In this document: positions 45,805 to 55,469 of the stretch, in pieces
How positions within the stretch are numbered: position 1 is the stretch's first letter
Layout of the letters: each line of letters starts with the position of its first letter
From: Chromohalobacter beijerinckii
GTDB lineage: Bacteria; Pseudomonadota; Gammaproteobacteria; Pseudomonadales; Halomonadaceae
Length of the DNA stretch: 64,000 nucleotides
Assembly: GCF_023061185.1 (NCBI RefSeq)
Contig: NZ_JAKGAK010000001.1
Location: 310,001 to 374,000 of the forward strand
Direction of reading: 5' to 3'
Program-made: the position numbers and the translations under genes
Notes under the pieces: model-generated
What the model was told of the DNA's origin: nothing
What the model saw: only the letters and a program-made list of their open reading frames with translations
Databases searched by the model: none

Positions 45805-47163
45805 TTAACGACCCTCCCGCGAAATTCCGCTCGACTGGCGCTGACCACTACCGTTATCGCCACCAGAAAGTGGTTCGTTTTGAACCTGCTGGGAGACCGA
45901 CTCAAGTTCACGTATATCTTGTGAGTCAACACCGCTACCACCGGCGCGAGGTTTACCTAGCTGATCGAGCGGTAGATAGATCATCGAGTTGTTCTGAGAA
46001 CCAACATCGATCAATGCCTTGCGGTTGTTACCCAACACCTCGCTTACCGTATCCAGGTAGAGACGTTGGCGAGTCACATCTGGTGCCTGCTGGTATTCGC
46101 CCAATACGGCCAGGAAGCGGCTCGTTTGACCTTCGGCATCCGACACCACGGTATTGCGATAACCTGTGGCCTCCTCGATAAGGCGCTGCGCTTCCCCTTC
46201 GGTGCGAGGCTGCAGGGCATTCTCGTAGGCGCGTGCCTCGTTGATCGAGCGCTGGCGGTCCTCGCGTGAGCGAATCACATCGTCCACGGCATCTTGAACC
46301 TCTTCCGGCGCCTGAGTGCTTTCCAGGTTGACGGTCTGCAAACGCAGCCCCAACCCATAGGCATCCAGAGATTCCTGGAGCCGCTTGGCGACCTCAGGAC
46401 CGAGTTCCTCACGGCCACTGAGCAACGAATCCGGGACCGGCGGCGTCATGGTGACCACCGGCAATTCGCTGGGATCTTCCACGGTTTCCGGCATATCCGG
46501 CACCTTGCCACCTTCATCGATCTGTTTGACTTCTTTGACCTCAGTAGTGCTGGTCAGCACATTCTGCATGCCACTCGCACCGACGACATGGCGTAACGTG
46601 GAGTCAAGCGCGTTGCGCAGGCTCTGCTCAGGATCACGCACGTTAAGTACATAATCGCGAGGATTGGCGACTTGATACTGGGCGGAGAGGCGTACCGTCA
46701 CGATGTTGGTATCGCTCGTCAGCATGGAAGCATTCTGACGGAACGAACGCACCTCGGTCACATTCACCCTCGTCACTTGATCGACGAAGGTCGGGCTCCA
46801 ATGCAGACCAGGACTTACCGTGTCGTGATACTTGCCGAAGCGCAGCACCACGCCGCGTTCAGATTGATCGACCACGTAGAATCCGGACCCGGCCCAGATG
46901 ATCAATACAATGATCACTAGCACACCCGGCAGTATGAAGGGATTCCCCTTGCCGCCCGATCCGCCGCCGTTGCCATCGCTACCACGCTTGCCGCGCTTGC
47001 CCATCAAACGACTAAGCTTGTCCTGAAACTTCTTCAGCGCCTCGTCGAGATCCGGTGGGCCCTGGTTGTTGCCACCATTGCCCCCACCGCTACCGCTGCC
47101 GCGGCGACCGCCGCCGCTCCACGGGTCCTGCTGATTTCCACCACCAGGCTCGTTCCAAGCCAT
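45805..47163 (-). CDS. hflK: HflK, FtsH modulator subunit
   Basis: A 452-residue partner of HflC. A cytosolic Gly-rich N-terminus (WSGGG..GSGSGGGNGGNNQGPPDLDEALKKFQDKLSRLMG) precedes a TM helix (ILPGVLVIIVLIIWAGSGFYVVDQSERGVVLRFG), then the SPFH domain and a coiled coil. The domain order and DQSERGVVLRFG motif are those of HflK. An insertion of about 50 acidic residues (VKQIDEGGKVPDMPETVEDPSELP...) lies within the SPFH domain near 185-245. This appears longer than in enteric HflK and may be lineage-specific. Start 47163 follows GGAG at seven bases. Confidence 0.96.
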   Translation of the reverse strand: MAWNEPGGGNQQDPWSGGGRRGSGSGGGNGGNNQGPPDLDEALKKFQDKLSRLMGKRGKRGSDGNGGGSGGKGNPFILPGVLVIIVLIIWAGSGFYVVDQSERGVVLRFGKYHDTVSPGLHWSPTFVDQVTRVNVTEVRSFRQNASMLTSDTNIVTVRLSAQYQVANPRDYVLNVRDPEQSLRNALDSTLRHVVGASGMQNVLTSTTEVKEVKQIDEGGKVPDMPETVEDPSELPVVTMTPPVPDSLLSGREELGPEVAKRLQESLDAYGLGLRLQTVNLESTQAPEEVQDAVDDVIRSREDRQRSINEARAYENALQPRTEGEAQRLIEEATGYRNTVVSDAEGQTSRFLAVLGEYQQAPDVTRQRLYLDTVSEVLGNNRKALIDVGSQNNSMIYLPLDQLGKPRAGGSGVDSQDIRELESVSQQVQNEPLSGGDNGSGQRQSSGISREGR

Positions 47164-47224
47164 ACGTTTTCTCCACTGCATTGATTGCGATGCATCTCGC
47201 CAGGGGCACCAGTGACAGATACTG

Positions 47225-48544
47225 TCAGGGGCGCTCCCACTCCGGGCGATCGAGGGCTCCCGGCGGCAAATAATGTGCTGCCTTCTCGCCGAGACGGGCC
47301 ATCAACTGAAAGAAATCGCGTCTAGGCAGACGGATATCCAGCAGGATTCGGCCCTGCTCGTCAAATTGTTCTTGCTGCACGGCATTCAACGCATAAAGCG
47401 ATGCCCGCAATCTTCCCTGATCGGGCTCCAGCGTCAAACTCGTTTCGAGTAGCTCTTCAGCCAGCAGCTCGCCGAGTGCTTGATGCAGCAATTCAAAACC
47501 GCGTGCATCACGCGCCGATAGCCATACGATCTGCGGACGCCCGTGTCCGTCACGCTCAAGACGTGGGGCACTGTCCAATATATCGATCTTGTTCATGACC
47601 AACAGTCGCGGCACCTCGGCGGCACCGATTTCCTCGAGCACCGTATCGACCTGCGCCACGTTGAAATCGCGATCCGGGTCCGCTGCATCGATGACATGCA
47701 CCAACAACGAGGCCTCGGACGCTTCCTGCAAGGTGGCGCGAAACGCCTCCACCAGCTTGTGTGGCAGATGACGGATGAAGCCCACGGTATCAGCCATGAC
47801 GACCGGCCCGACATCCTCCACATCGATACGCCGCAGCGTCGGATCGAGCGTAGCGAACAGCTGGTCGGCGGCATACACGTCTGAATGGGTCAAGGCATTG
47901 AACAGCGTCGATTTACCGGCGTTGGTGTAGCCCACCAGGGAAACGCTGGGGATCTCGGCACGCGCCCGCGCACGTCGATTCTGATCGCGCTGTGTGCGGA
48001 CCTTCTCCAACCGCTTGTGAATCGCCTTGATGCGCCCGCCTAACAAACGGCGGTCGGTCTCGAGCTGCGTTTCCCCCGGACCGCGCAAACCGATCCCGCC
48101 TTTCTGGCGCTCTAGGTGCGTCCAGCCACGCACCAGGCGCGTCGACATGTACTCCAGTTGTGCCAGCTCGACCTGAAGCTTGCCCTCGTGCGTACGCGCG
48201 CGTTGCGCGAATATATCCAGAATCAAACCCGTGCGATCCAGCACACGACTTTTCAGGGCGCGCTCCAGATTGCGCTCCTGCGAAGGCGACAAGGCATGAT
48301 TGAAAATGACGACTTCGGCACCGTGAAGTTCGCGTATCTCGCGAATCTCCTCCAGCTTACCGCTGCCGATAAATGTCTTGGGGTCGGGACGACGCCGACT
48401 GCCCTCGATGAGGGTCGTCGGCGTCACACCCGAGGAACGCACCAACTCCAGGAATTCTCCCGGGTCTTCACGTTCCTGTTCGTCGTGGAAATCCACATGG
48501 ACGAGAACCGCCGTTTCACCGGCGTCGGGACGTTCGAAAAACAA
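47225..48544 (-). CDS. hflX: Ribosome-associated GTPase HflX
   Basis: A 439-residue GTPase that rescues or splits stalled ribosomes, notably under heat stress. An N-terminal nucleotide-binding domain (RRRPDPKTFIGSGKLEEIRE, VIFNHALSPSQERNLE) precedes the G domain with GYTNAGKST, DTVGFIRHLP and NKIDIL. The linker helices hold GKLQVELAQLEYMSTRLVRGWTHLERQKGG. The start is a TTG (48544) six bases after GAGAGG; its product FFERPDAGETAVLVHVD aligns directly with the E. coli HflX N-terminus, which settles the non-ATG start. It lies 14 bases after hfq. Confidence 0.96.
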   Translation of the reverse strand: MFFERPDAGETAVLVHVDFHDEQEREDPGEFLELVRSSGVTPTTLIEGSRRRPDPKTFIGSGKLEEIREIRELHGAEVVIFNHALSPSQERNLERALKSRVLDRTGLILDIFAQRARTHEGKLQVELAQLEYMSTRLVRGWTHLERQKGGIGLRGPGETQLETDRRLLGGRIKAIHKRLEKVRTQRDQNRRARARAEIPSVSLVGYTNAGKSTLFNALTHSDVYAADQLFATLDPTLRRIDVEDVGPVVMADTVGFIRHLPHKLVEAFRATLQEASEASLLVHVIDAADPDRDFNVAQVDTVLEEIGAAEVPRLLVMNKIDILDSAPRLERDGHGRPQIVWLSARDARGFELLHQALGELLAEELLETSLTLEPDQGRLRASLYALNAVQQEQFDEQGRILLDIRLPRRDFFQLMARLGEKAAHYLPPGALDRPEWERP

Positions 48545-48558
48545 TCAGCGCCTCTCGA

Positions 48559-48810
48559 TCAAACGTCTTCTTCCGCCGGGGCATTCGGATCCTGGACGGG
48601 AAGACGCACGTTGCGGGATGGCACGACAGTGGAAATGGCGTGCTTGTACACCATCTGGCTGACGGTATTGCGCAGCAGGATGACAAATTGATCGAAAGAC
48701 TCGACCTGTCCCTGCAATTTAATACCGTTCACCAAAAAGATGGAGACCGGAATGCGCTCCTTGCGCAGAATGTTCAAGTACGGATCTTGAAGGGACTGTC
48801 CTTTGGACAT
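48559..48810 (-). CDS. hfq: RNA chaperone Hfq
   Basis: An 83-residue Sm-like protein that forms a hexameric ring and pairs small RNAs with mRNAs. Sm1 ([27 protein letters not shown]) and Sm2 ([14 protein letters not shown]) are intact, including Q8 for the proximal face and the YKHAIS signature. The C-terminal tail is short and acidic ([10 protein letters not shown]) rather than the long Ser/Gly tail of enterics. It sits between miaA and hflX as in most gammaproteobacteria; the 124 bases upstream may hold an internal promoter. Confidence 0.98.
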   Translation of the reverse strand: MSKGQSLQDPYLNILRKERIPVSIFLVNGIKLQGQVESFDQFVILLRNTVSQMVYKHAISTVVPSRNVRLPVQDPNAPAEEDV

Positions 48811-48934
48811 TTTGCTCTCCCTAACTTCTCGCTGTGGTTTATGGTCGTTTTCGAAGGGTCACAGCCGCCATTCGCGTCGCCACCGTCGTTCGCGGCGCTT
48901 CTCGCCAGGCGTTGTCGTGACCGGTCATCTTACG

Positions 48935-49873
48935 CTAAGTGCCGCTTCCGCGCACGATTTTCAATACCTGCTCGTGCATATCGCTCGCCTCGCTATCGAC
49001 CCACTGCACGCCTTGCCAATTGCGCAGCCAGGTCAACTGACGCTTGGCGAGCTGCCGCGTCGCCGCCATGCCTCGCTCGCGCATCGTGGCCTCATCGGTC
49101 TCGCCATCCAAATGCTCCCACATCTGACGATAGCCGACACAGCGAATCGCAGGAAACCCACGATGCAAATCACCACGCGCCCTGAGAGCGGCGACTTCCT
49201 CGCGGAAGCCTCCTGCCAACATGCCGTCGAAGCGCTGCGCGATACGTTCATGCAGTACCCGGCGTTCGGTAGGCGCCAGCGCTATGGACACGAGACGCCA
49301 CGGAAAGGTTTCACGTGGCTGTTCGGCCCAAAGCTCACCTAATGCCCGGCCAGTGAGACGATACACTTCAAGCGCTCGCATCAGGCGCTGCCGATTGTGC
49401 GGATGGATAGTCCTCGCGGCGACCGGGTCAACCCGTGAAAGCTCTTCATGCAATGCCTCGAGCCCCTCACGCCGGGCTCTAAGAGCGAGTTCTTCGCGCA
49501 GCGCGGAATCTCCGGCAGGCAACTCCGCTACGCCATCGATCAAACGCTTGATATACATCATGGTGCCACCCACGAGTATGGGGATACGCCCCTGCGACGA
49601 GATGTCGCGCATCTCGGCCAGGGCGTCTTCGCGGAACTCAGCAGCGGAGTACGTGTCGGCAGGGTCGCGAATGTCGATCAGACGATGTGGCGCACGCGCC
49701 AACTCTTCCGCCGAAGGTTTCGCGGTACCGATGTCCATGCCGCGATAAATCATCGCCGAGTCGACACTGATGAGTTCGCCACCCAGGCGCTCGCGCAAGG
49801 CGATGGCCGAATCGGTCTTGCCGGCCGCCGTCGGGCCCATCAAAAGGATGGCCAGTGGCCGCGTATCGTTCAT
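48935..49873 (-). CDS. miaA: tRNA dimethylallyltransferase
   Basis: A 312-residue enzyme that adds a dimethylallyl group to A37 of tRNAs reading U-starting codons, the first step of ms2i6A formation. The P-loop GPTAAGKT (13-20), SVDSAMIYRGMDIGTAKPS, VGGTMMYIKRL and the RNA-binding LMRALEVYRLTGR and RCVGYRQMW motifs are present. The normal length and position between mutL and hfq agree. The final helix is rich in charged residues. Confidence 0.97.
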   Translation of the reverse strand: MNDTRPLAILLMGPTAAGKTDSAIALRERLGGELISVDSAMIYRGMDIGTAKPSAEELARAPHRLIDIRDPADTYSAAEFREDALAEMRDISSQGRIPILVGGTMMYIKRLIDGVAELPAGDSALREELALRARREGLEALHEELSRVDPVAARTIHPHNRQRLMRALEVYRLTGRALGELWAEQPRETFPWRLVSIALAPTERRVLHERIAQRFDGMLAGGFREEVAALRARGDLHRGFPAIRCVGYRQMWEHLDGETDEATMRERGMAATRQLAKRQLTWLRNWQGVQWVDSEASDMHEQVLKIVRGSGT

Positions 49874-49904
49874 CGAGAATCCTGAAAACGGTCAATGACC
49901 AGCG

Positions 49905-51836
49905 TTACTGGCCACGAAGAAAGAGCTTATCCAGCTCGTGCATCGGCATCTCGGTCCAAGTCGGCCGCCCATGATTGCACTGCCCGCTACGCTCGGTGCG
50001 CTCCATGTCACGCAGCAAAGCATTCATCTCGGGTACTGTCAGTCGGCGATTGGCCCGCACACTGCCATGGCACGACATGCTGGCAAGCAATTCATTGATA
50101 TGCGCTTCGACTCTGTCCGACCGCCCGAAACGCTCAAGATCGCCCAGCATGCCATGAATCAGCGATTCGACATCGGCATTGTCGAGCAGCACTGGCACTC
50201 GGCGCACGAGTAGTGTCTCCGGGCCGGCGACATCCAGCTCGACCCCCAAGCGCTCGAAGGTCTCGCGCTCGCGCTCTGCGGTCTCCACCTCGCGCGTGCT
50301 GACCGCCAGCGACATCGGCACCAGCAGCGGCTGTGTCTGCAATCTTCCGAGGGCTTGTCCATCACCATGCACTTGCTGCTTCATGCGCTCGTAGGTAATG
50401 CGCTCATGCGCAGCATGCATGTCGACCACGACTAGCCCGCGTGCGGTCTGCGAGAGGATATAGACACCATGCAACTGCGCCACCGCATAGCCTAATGGCG
50501 GCGCCTGGGTCGCGTCGGCCTCGGGCATCGCCCTCACCTGGGCATCAGGCTCACGTGCCACCGGCGCCTCGGGCTCAGTGTGTTGCGGCTGTGGCGTCAG
50601 AAGCTGTTCTTCATGCTCTGGATGCAGGGCCTGGTAACCGGCCATGAACTCGCGCACGCGATGGGCTGCGGGACGCTCCTGATCGGCGCCGAGCGCCATG
50701 CCCTGTTGCTGCCAGCGAGGTTGCCCATTGGCCGCAGCCGTCGACGCCCCCGGTGTCGACACCTCATCACCCTCACTCACGGGCACCGCGTCTGGCGAGG
50801 TGGGCTCGTTGGGGCGGACATCGGCCAGCGCACGGTGAAGGCTCGAGAACAGGAAGTCATGCACCAGGCGCCCATCGCGAAAGCGGACTTCATGCTTGGT
50901 GGGATGCACGTTGACATCGACGACGTGCGGATCGAGCTCCAGGTAGAGCACAAAAACCGGGTGACGACCGTGAAACAGCACATCGCGATAGGCTTGACGC
51001 ACAGCATGGGCGACCAAGCGGTCACGTACGACGCGGCCATTGACGAAGAAATACTGCTGATCCGCCTGCGCCCGGGAATGCGTCGGCAGCCCGACCCAGC
51101 CCCACAGACGCAAACCGGTCGCTTCGATATCCACATGCAGGGCATTCTCGAGGAACTTGCGCCCCAGCAGCGCGCCGACACGCCGTTCCATCGCCGCCGG
51201 CTCATCGCCCGCTCGCAGTTGATGCACGACCTTTTGATTGTGGCGCAGCACCCAAGCGATGTCGTAGCGCGACAGCACCAGCCGCCGAAACGTCTCTTCG
51301 ACATGGCCGAATTCGGTCTTCTCGGTACGCAGGAACTTGCGTCGCGCCGGGGTATTGAAGAATAGGTCGCGAACCACGACCGAGCTGCCACGCGGATGTG
51401 GTGCGGGGCTCATACGCGGCTCCATCTGACGCCCTTCGGCGACCACACGCCAGCCTTCGCTTGGCTCATCCTGGGTATTTGAAACCAGTTCGAGCCGCGA
51501 GACCGAACTGATCGAGGCCAGCGCTTCGCCGCGAAAACCGAGGCTGTCTACGCCTTCGAGATCGTCCAGCGAGGCGATCTTGCTAGTGGCATGCCGTGAC
51601 AGTGCCAGCGGCAGATCGTCTTCGGCGATACCTCGCCCATCGTCACGCACGCGAATCAAGCGGGCGCCACCGGCCTCAAGATCGATTTCAATGCGTTGGC
51701 TGCCAGCATCGATGGCGTTCTCGGCCAGCTCCTTCAATACCGAAGCCGGTCGTTCGACGACCTCACCGGCCGCGATCTGGTTGGCGAGCCGAGGATCAAG
51801 GATATGAATGCGTCGAGATTCAGTCATAGCCGCCAT
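49905..51836 (-). CDS. mutL: DNA mismatch repair protein MutL
   Basis: A 643-residue GHKL ATPase that links MutS mismatch recognition to downstream strand cutting. ATP-site motifs: [26 protein letters not shown] and [11 protein letters not shown]. The NRCHGSV-like [41 protein letters not shown] block closes the C-terminal dimerisation domain. The DQHA(X)2E(X)4E endonuclease motif is replaced by [15 protein letters not shown], close to the MutH-using type, so I do not claim nuclease activity. The linker (350-440) is variable and low complexity. Start 51836 has GAGG four bases away. Confidence 0.97.
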   Translation of the reverse strand: MAAMTESRRIHILDPRLANQIAAGEVVERPASVLKELAENAIDAGSQRIEIDLEAGGARLIRVRDDGRGIAEDDLPLALSRHATSKIASLDDLEGVDSLGFRGEALASISSVSRLELVSNTQDEPSEGWRVVAEGRQMEPRMSPAPHPRGSSVVVRDLFFNTPARRKFLRTEKTEFGHVEETFRRLVLSRYDIAWVLRHNQKVVHQLRAGDEPAAMERRVGALLGRKFLENALHVDIEATGLRLWGWVGLPTHSRAQADQQYFFVNGRVVRDRLVAHAVRQAYRDVLFHGRHPVFVLYLELDPHVVDVNVHPTKHEVRFRDGRLVHDFLFSSLHRALADVRPNEPTSPDAVPVSEGDEVSTPGASTAAANGQPRWQQQGMALGADQERPAAHRVREFMAGYQALHPEHEEQLLTPQPQHTEPEAPVAREPDAQVRAMPEADATQAPPLGYAVAQLHGVYILSQTARGLVVVDMHAAHERITYERMKQQVHGDGQALGRLQTQPLLVPMSLAVSTREVETAERERETFERLGVELDVAGPETLLVRRVPVLLDNADVESLIHGMLGDLERFGRSDRVEAHINELLASMSCHGSVRANRRLTVPEMNALLRDMERTERSGQCNHGRPTWTEMPMHELDKLFLRGQ

Positions 51837-51872
51837 TGTGCCTCGCGCATAGGGCTCACGTCATGTCCACGC

Positions 51873-53369
51873 TCACGAATGAGGGATCTTCAGCACCTGG
51901 CCCACGCGCAGGATATCGCCACTAAGATCGTTGGCCTGCTTGAGAGCCAGCATCGTCACGTCATGACGCGCCGCCACCTGAGACAAGGTATCGCCCTTTT
52001 GCACACGATATTCGTCGGGCCCTTCGCCACGCCCTTGGTCACGTTGCCAGGCCAACAGGCTGCTAGGCGGTGGATGGCGACGAAAATGTGCGATGATGCC
52101 ATCACCGATGGCATCCGCAATCTTCTCTTGAAACGCCGACGAGCGCAGTTTCTTTTCTTCACCAGGATTGGAGATAAACCCGGTTTCGATCAGCAACGAT
52201 GGGATATCCGGCGACTTGAGCACCACAAAACCCGCCTGCTCGACCTGAGAGCGGTGCAGACGGTTGATACGCCCCAATTTATCGAGAACCTGACCACCTG
52301 TGCTTAGCGACTCATTCATCGTCGCGGTCATGGTCAGGTCAAGCAAGACACCACGCAGCACCTCGTCCTTGTCGGATAGGTCGAGGTTGCCATCGACACC
52401 ACCAATCAGGTCGGAACGGTTTTCCGACTCGGCCAGCCAACGCGCGCTCTCCGAGGTAGCCCCGTTCTTGGACAGCGCATAGACGGAGCTACCGGTGGGC
52501 CCCCGGCTCTTGACCGCATCGGCATGCACCGAGACGAAGAAATCGGCTTTCTGCTCGCGTGCCAGCAATGTCCTTTTGCGCAGGCCCACGTAGTAATCAC
52601 TATCTCGCGTCAGGAAGGCCTTGAACCCCGAGGTGGCACTAATATATGCCTTGACCTTGCGTGCAATGGCCAATACGACGTCCTTTTCATACGTACCGCT
52701 AGGTCCGATCGCTCCCGGATCTTCGCCCCCGTGACCAGGGTCGACGGCAACGATGATATCGCGCTTGGGGTGGGGTTTCGCCTGGCTGTCGCGCTTGGCC
52801 AACGCCGCGCTTGGCGACGCCCCTTCGGCCTCGGCCTGCCTCAGCTCCCGCTCAGCATCCATTTCCTGATCGCGAATCATAGCCGCGATGGGATCGACGG
52901 GCTCATCTAGCGCGCCCTCGCCCGGGTAGTCGAGATCGACCACGAGACGGTAGCCGTACTGATCGGTGGGCGGCAACAAGAAGTGGTGGGGCTCTATCTT
53001 CCGATTGAGGTCGAAGACCACACGTAAGTCATCGCCATTGCGCCTCCCCGTGCGCAATGCCTCTATCGCACTATCTTCCGGATCAACCCCGTCCGGGTCG
53101 AAGGCCAGTTGCGTATCCTTCAAATCGACGACCAGTCGGCGCGGGTCGTCGAGCTTGAACACGGAACTATCCACCTCGTCGGACAAATCGAATACCACGC
53201 GCACATGATCAGGCGCTGCCCAAAGACGGATATTGTCGACGTCAACGTCGGCGGCCTGTGCAGGCGCCACATGACATATCGCAAACACCATCAGCACGAC
53301 AAGGCTGATGAGTTGCCGGACGGCATTCACATGGCATCGCGTCTGCCAGGGCTTTTCATGAAACGGCAT
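51873..53369 (-). CDS. amiB: N-acetylmuramoyl-L-alanine amidase (AmiB/AmiC type)
   Basis: A 498-residue periplasmic zinc amidase that splits septal peptidoglycan for daughter-cell separation. Order: signal peptide (about 1-38, VLMVFAICHVAPAQA|A), AMIN domain (about 40-140, septal targeting), Ala/Glu-rich linker, amidase_3 domain (VAVDPGHGGEDPGAIGPSGTYEKDVVL with metal His, SVHADAV, and LIETGFISNP), then a C-terminal LysM (EYRVQKGDTLSQVAARH...LRVGQVLKIP). The ATG at 53369 shares its A with the tsaE TGA (TGATG). The position next to mutL-tsaE is the amiB site in E. coli. Confidence 0.95.
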   Translation of the reverse strand: MPFHEKPWQTRCHVNAVRQLISLVVLMVFAICHVAPAQAADVDVDNIRLWAAPDHVRVVFDLSDEVDSSVFKLDDPRRLVVDLKDTQLAFDPDGVDPEDSAIEALRTGRRNGDDLRVVFDLNRKIEPHHFLLPPTDQYGYRLVVDLDYPGEGALDEPVDPIAAMIRDQEMDAERELRQAEAEGASPSAALAKRDSQAKPHPKRDIIVAVDPGHGGEDPGAIGPSGTYEKDVVLAIARKVKAYISATSGFKAFLTRDSDYYVGLRKRTLLAREQKADFFVSVHADAVKSRGPTGSSVYALSKNGATSESARWLAESENRSDLIGGVDGNLDLSDKDEVLRGVLLDLTMTATMNESLSTGGQVLDKLGRINRLHRSQVEQAGFVVLKSPDIPSLLIETGFISNPGEEKKLRSSAFQEKIADAIGDGIIAHFRRHPPPSSLLAWQRDQGRGEGPDEYRVQKGDTLSQVAARHDVTMLALKQANDLSGDILRVGQVLKIPHS

Positions 53370-53848
53370 CAAGCGTCGTTTTCCTTGTCCTGACGAGTGG
53401 CGTGCAGTGCAGCGATCACTGCCTGGCCGTGCGGACTGAGTCCTTCGAGCGTCACTTGGCGGCCCTCGCCTTCCAAGGCCAGATGTACCACGAGATCGGC
53501 CTGGGGCAGCCATCCAGCACCTCGGGAAGGCCATTCGATGAGGCTCAAGCCGTCCTCGCCGAGCATATCGCGTGCGCCCATGAACTCGAGTTCTTCGGGA
53601 TCGCCCAATCGGTAGAGATCGAAATGATAGAGACTGCGCCCATCCAGCATGTACGGCTCCACAAGTGTATAAGTGGGGCTCTTGACGGCTCCCTTATGGC
53701 CATAAGCATGCAAGATGCCGCGCGTCAGCGTCGTTTTGCCGGCCCCCAGCTCACCTTCCAGGTGAACTTGGCCGTGGCCATCCAGGGCACGCCCCAGCGC
53801 TTCACCGAAAGCGACATGGGCGGCTTCGTTGGGTAGAAAGCGTTGCAT
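53369..53848 (-). CDS. tsaE: tRNA threonylcarbamoyladenosine biosynthesis ATPase TsaE
   Basis: A 159-residue cytosolic ATPase that works with TsaB and TsaD to place t6A at position 37 of ANN-decoding tRNAs. The Walker A motif GELGAGKTTLTRG, the SPTYTLVEPY switch, the YHFDLYRL strand and IEWPSRG are all intact. Length and location between nnr and amiB are standard. The 3' end overlaps the amiB start by one base, a sign of translational coupling. Confidence 0.96.
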   Translation of the reverse strand: MQRFLPNEAAHVAFGEALGRALDGHGQVHLEGELGAGKTTLTRGILHAYGHKGAVKSPTYTLVEPYMLDGRSLYHFDLYRLGDPEELEFMGARDMLGEDGLSLIEWPSRGAGWLPQADLVVHLALEGEGRQVTLEGLSPHGQAVIAALHATRQDKENDA

Positions 53849-53879
53849 CTATCGTGGTATCTCGCGTTAGCGCATGGCA

Positions 53880-55376
53880 TCAAAGGGGACGTGGGTTGCC
53901 AATCGCGCGCACATAGGATGCCAGATCCGTGGCTACCAGACCACGCTCGCCCCCATCTTGCGCCGCCGCATCACCGGCCAAGGCATGCAGCAGAACACCA
54001 TGCCGCGCTGCTTCGCCCGGCGTTTGGCCCTGTGCCAACAACGCCCCGACGATCCCGGAGAGCACATCCCCCATCCCGCCGCTCGCCATGCCGGGATTGC
54101 CGTACGGACACACGGTGACGCCGTTCGCGTCGGCGACCAGGGTACCCGCCCCCTTGAGCACCACACTGCCCCCATAGCGCTCATGCAACGCCAGTGCCGC
54201 CGCGCGCCGGTCGGCCTGAATCTCGGCGCCGGACACACCCAGCAAACGCGCGGCTTCACCGGGATGCGGGGTCAGCACCCAGTCATCACGGCGGTTGGTC
54301 GCTTCTTCGGACAGCCAGTTGAGCGCATCGGCGTCGAGAACGCTGGGCAACCCTGCGGCGAGCGCCGCTTGCCACAGGGCGTGCCCCCAGGCCTGACGTC
54401 CAAGCCCCGGGCCGACCACCAGGGCATTGGCTTGATCGAACAGCGCGAGGAGATCCTCGGCCTTTCCCACTCCGCGCGCCATGACCTCCGGGCTGCGCAC
54501 CAAGCTTGCCGACACATGCGCGTCATCAGTAGCCAAACTGACCTTTCCCGCTCCGCTACGCAGCGCGGCCTCGCTGGCCATCAACGCCGCGCCTCCGAAA
54601 CCGGGAGCACCGCCGATCACTAACACATGCCCGAAGTCACCCTTGTGGCTCCCCCGTGACCGAGGAGGGAAGGCCTGTTGCAGCATGTCGGCCGCCTGCA
54701 GCTCGCCCAGTGGCACGAGATCATCATGTCCATGAGGTGTCACTCCAAGCGTTTCGACACGCAGCTCGCCGACATGATCCGCACTAGCGCCGGTATGCAA
54801 GCCAAATTTATCGACGATGAAAGTGACGGTCAGGCTGGCTTTTACTGCCACACCGCCGATACTCCCAGTCTGTGCCGAAAGCCCCGAAGGCACATCCACC
54901 GCCAGCACCGGACGCGGCGTCGCATTGAGCGTCTCGATGGCACTACGCAGCGGTTCGCGCACCTCCCCCGTCGCGCCGGTCCCCAACAGCGCGTCGATCA
55001 CAACATCGCCGTTGATCACCGTCTCGGGTCGCCATTCGATTACATCCAGCCCCGCCTGCCAGGCCATTTCGTAAGCCCGCGCCGCGTCGCCGCTCAGCGT
55101 CGCGGGGTCGCGCAAAGCGACAAGCTGCACATCGAGGCCATCGCCCGCCGCCAATGCCGCCATCACATAGCCATCGCCGGCGTTATTGCCACCGCCACAC
55201 AAGATGCTCAAACGATGCGCTTCCGGCCAGCGCGAGCGAAGGGCCTTATAGGCCGCCTGCGCGGCGCGCTGCATCAATTCGAACCCTGCCATTCCCTCAG
55301 CCATGAGTCGCCGATCCAGCGCCTGGACCTGATCAGCACCATACAAGGGATGCGGCACTCTGCATGTCGTTGTCAT
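53880..55376 (-). CDS. nnr: Bifunctional NAD(P)H-hydrate repair enzyme (epimerase/dehydratase)
   Basis: A 498-residue fusion. The N-terminal half is an NAD(P)HX epimerase (YjeF_N; CGGGNNAGDGYVMAALA, DVPSGLSAQTG). The C-terminal half is an ADP-dependent dehydratase (GDFGHVLVIGGAPGFGGAALMASEAALRSGAGKV, VLTPHPGEAARLL, GNPGMASGGMGDVLSG). Together they restore damaged NADH and NADPH hydrates. The start at 55376 lies behind AGGAG and keeps the epimerase intact; the upstream frame is not family-like. It is the first gene of the long leftward unit and diverges from queG. Confidence 0.96.
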   Translation of the reverse strand: MTTTCRVPHPLYGADQVQALDRRLMAEGMAGFELMQRAAQAAYKALRSRWPEAHRLSILCGGGNNAGDGYVMAALAAGDGLDVQLVALRDPATLSGDAARAYEMAWQAGLDVIEWRPETVINGDVVIDALLGTGATGEVREPLRSAIETLNATPRPVLAVDVPSGLSAQTGSIGGVAVKASLTVTFIVDKFGLHTGASADHVGELRVETLGVTPHGHDDLVPLGELQAADMLQQAFPPRSRGSHKGDFGHVLVIGGAPGFGGAALMASEAALRSGAGKVSLATDDAHVSASLVRSPEVMARGVGKAEDLLALFDQANALVVGPGLGRQAWGHALWQAALAAGLPSVLDADALNWLSEEATNRRDDWVLTPHPGEAARLLGVSGAEIQADRRAAALALHERYGGSVVLKGAGTLVADANGVTVCPYGNPGMASGGMGDVLSGIVGALLAQGQTPGEAARHGVLLHALAGDAAAQDGGERGLVATDLASYVRAIGNPRPL

Positions 55377-55469
55377 GACTGTCTCCTTTCTCCTGCTCGC
55401 CGACGATAAGCATTTATTCCACGTGACGATTGCGCTAGGGTGGCGCCCTCGCTTCACGGGGGTCTCGTC

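Noticed and set aside
49905-51836. Possible MutL endonuclease motif DQHA(X)2E(X)4E
   Set aside because: The matching place reads [15 protein letters not shown], without the usual Gln. I do not call nuclease activity.
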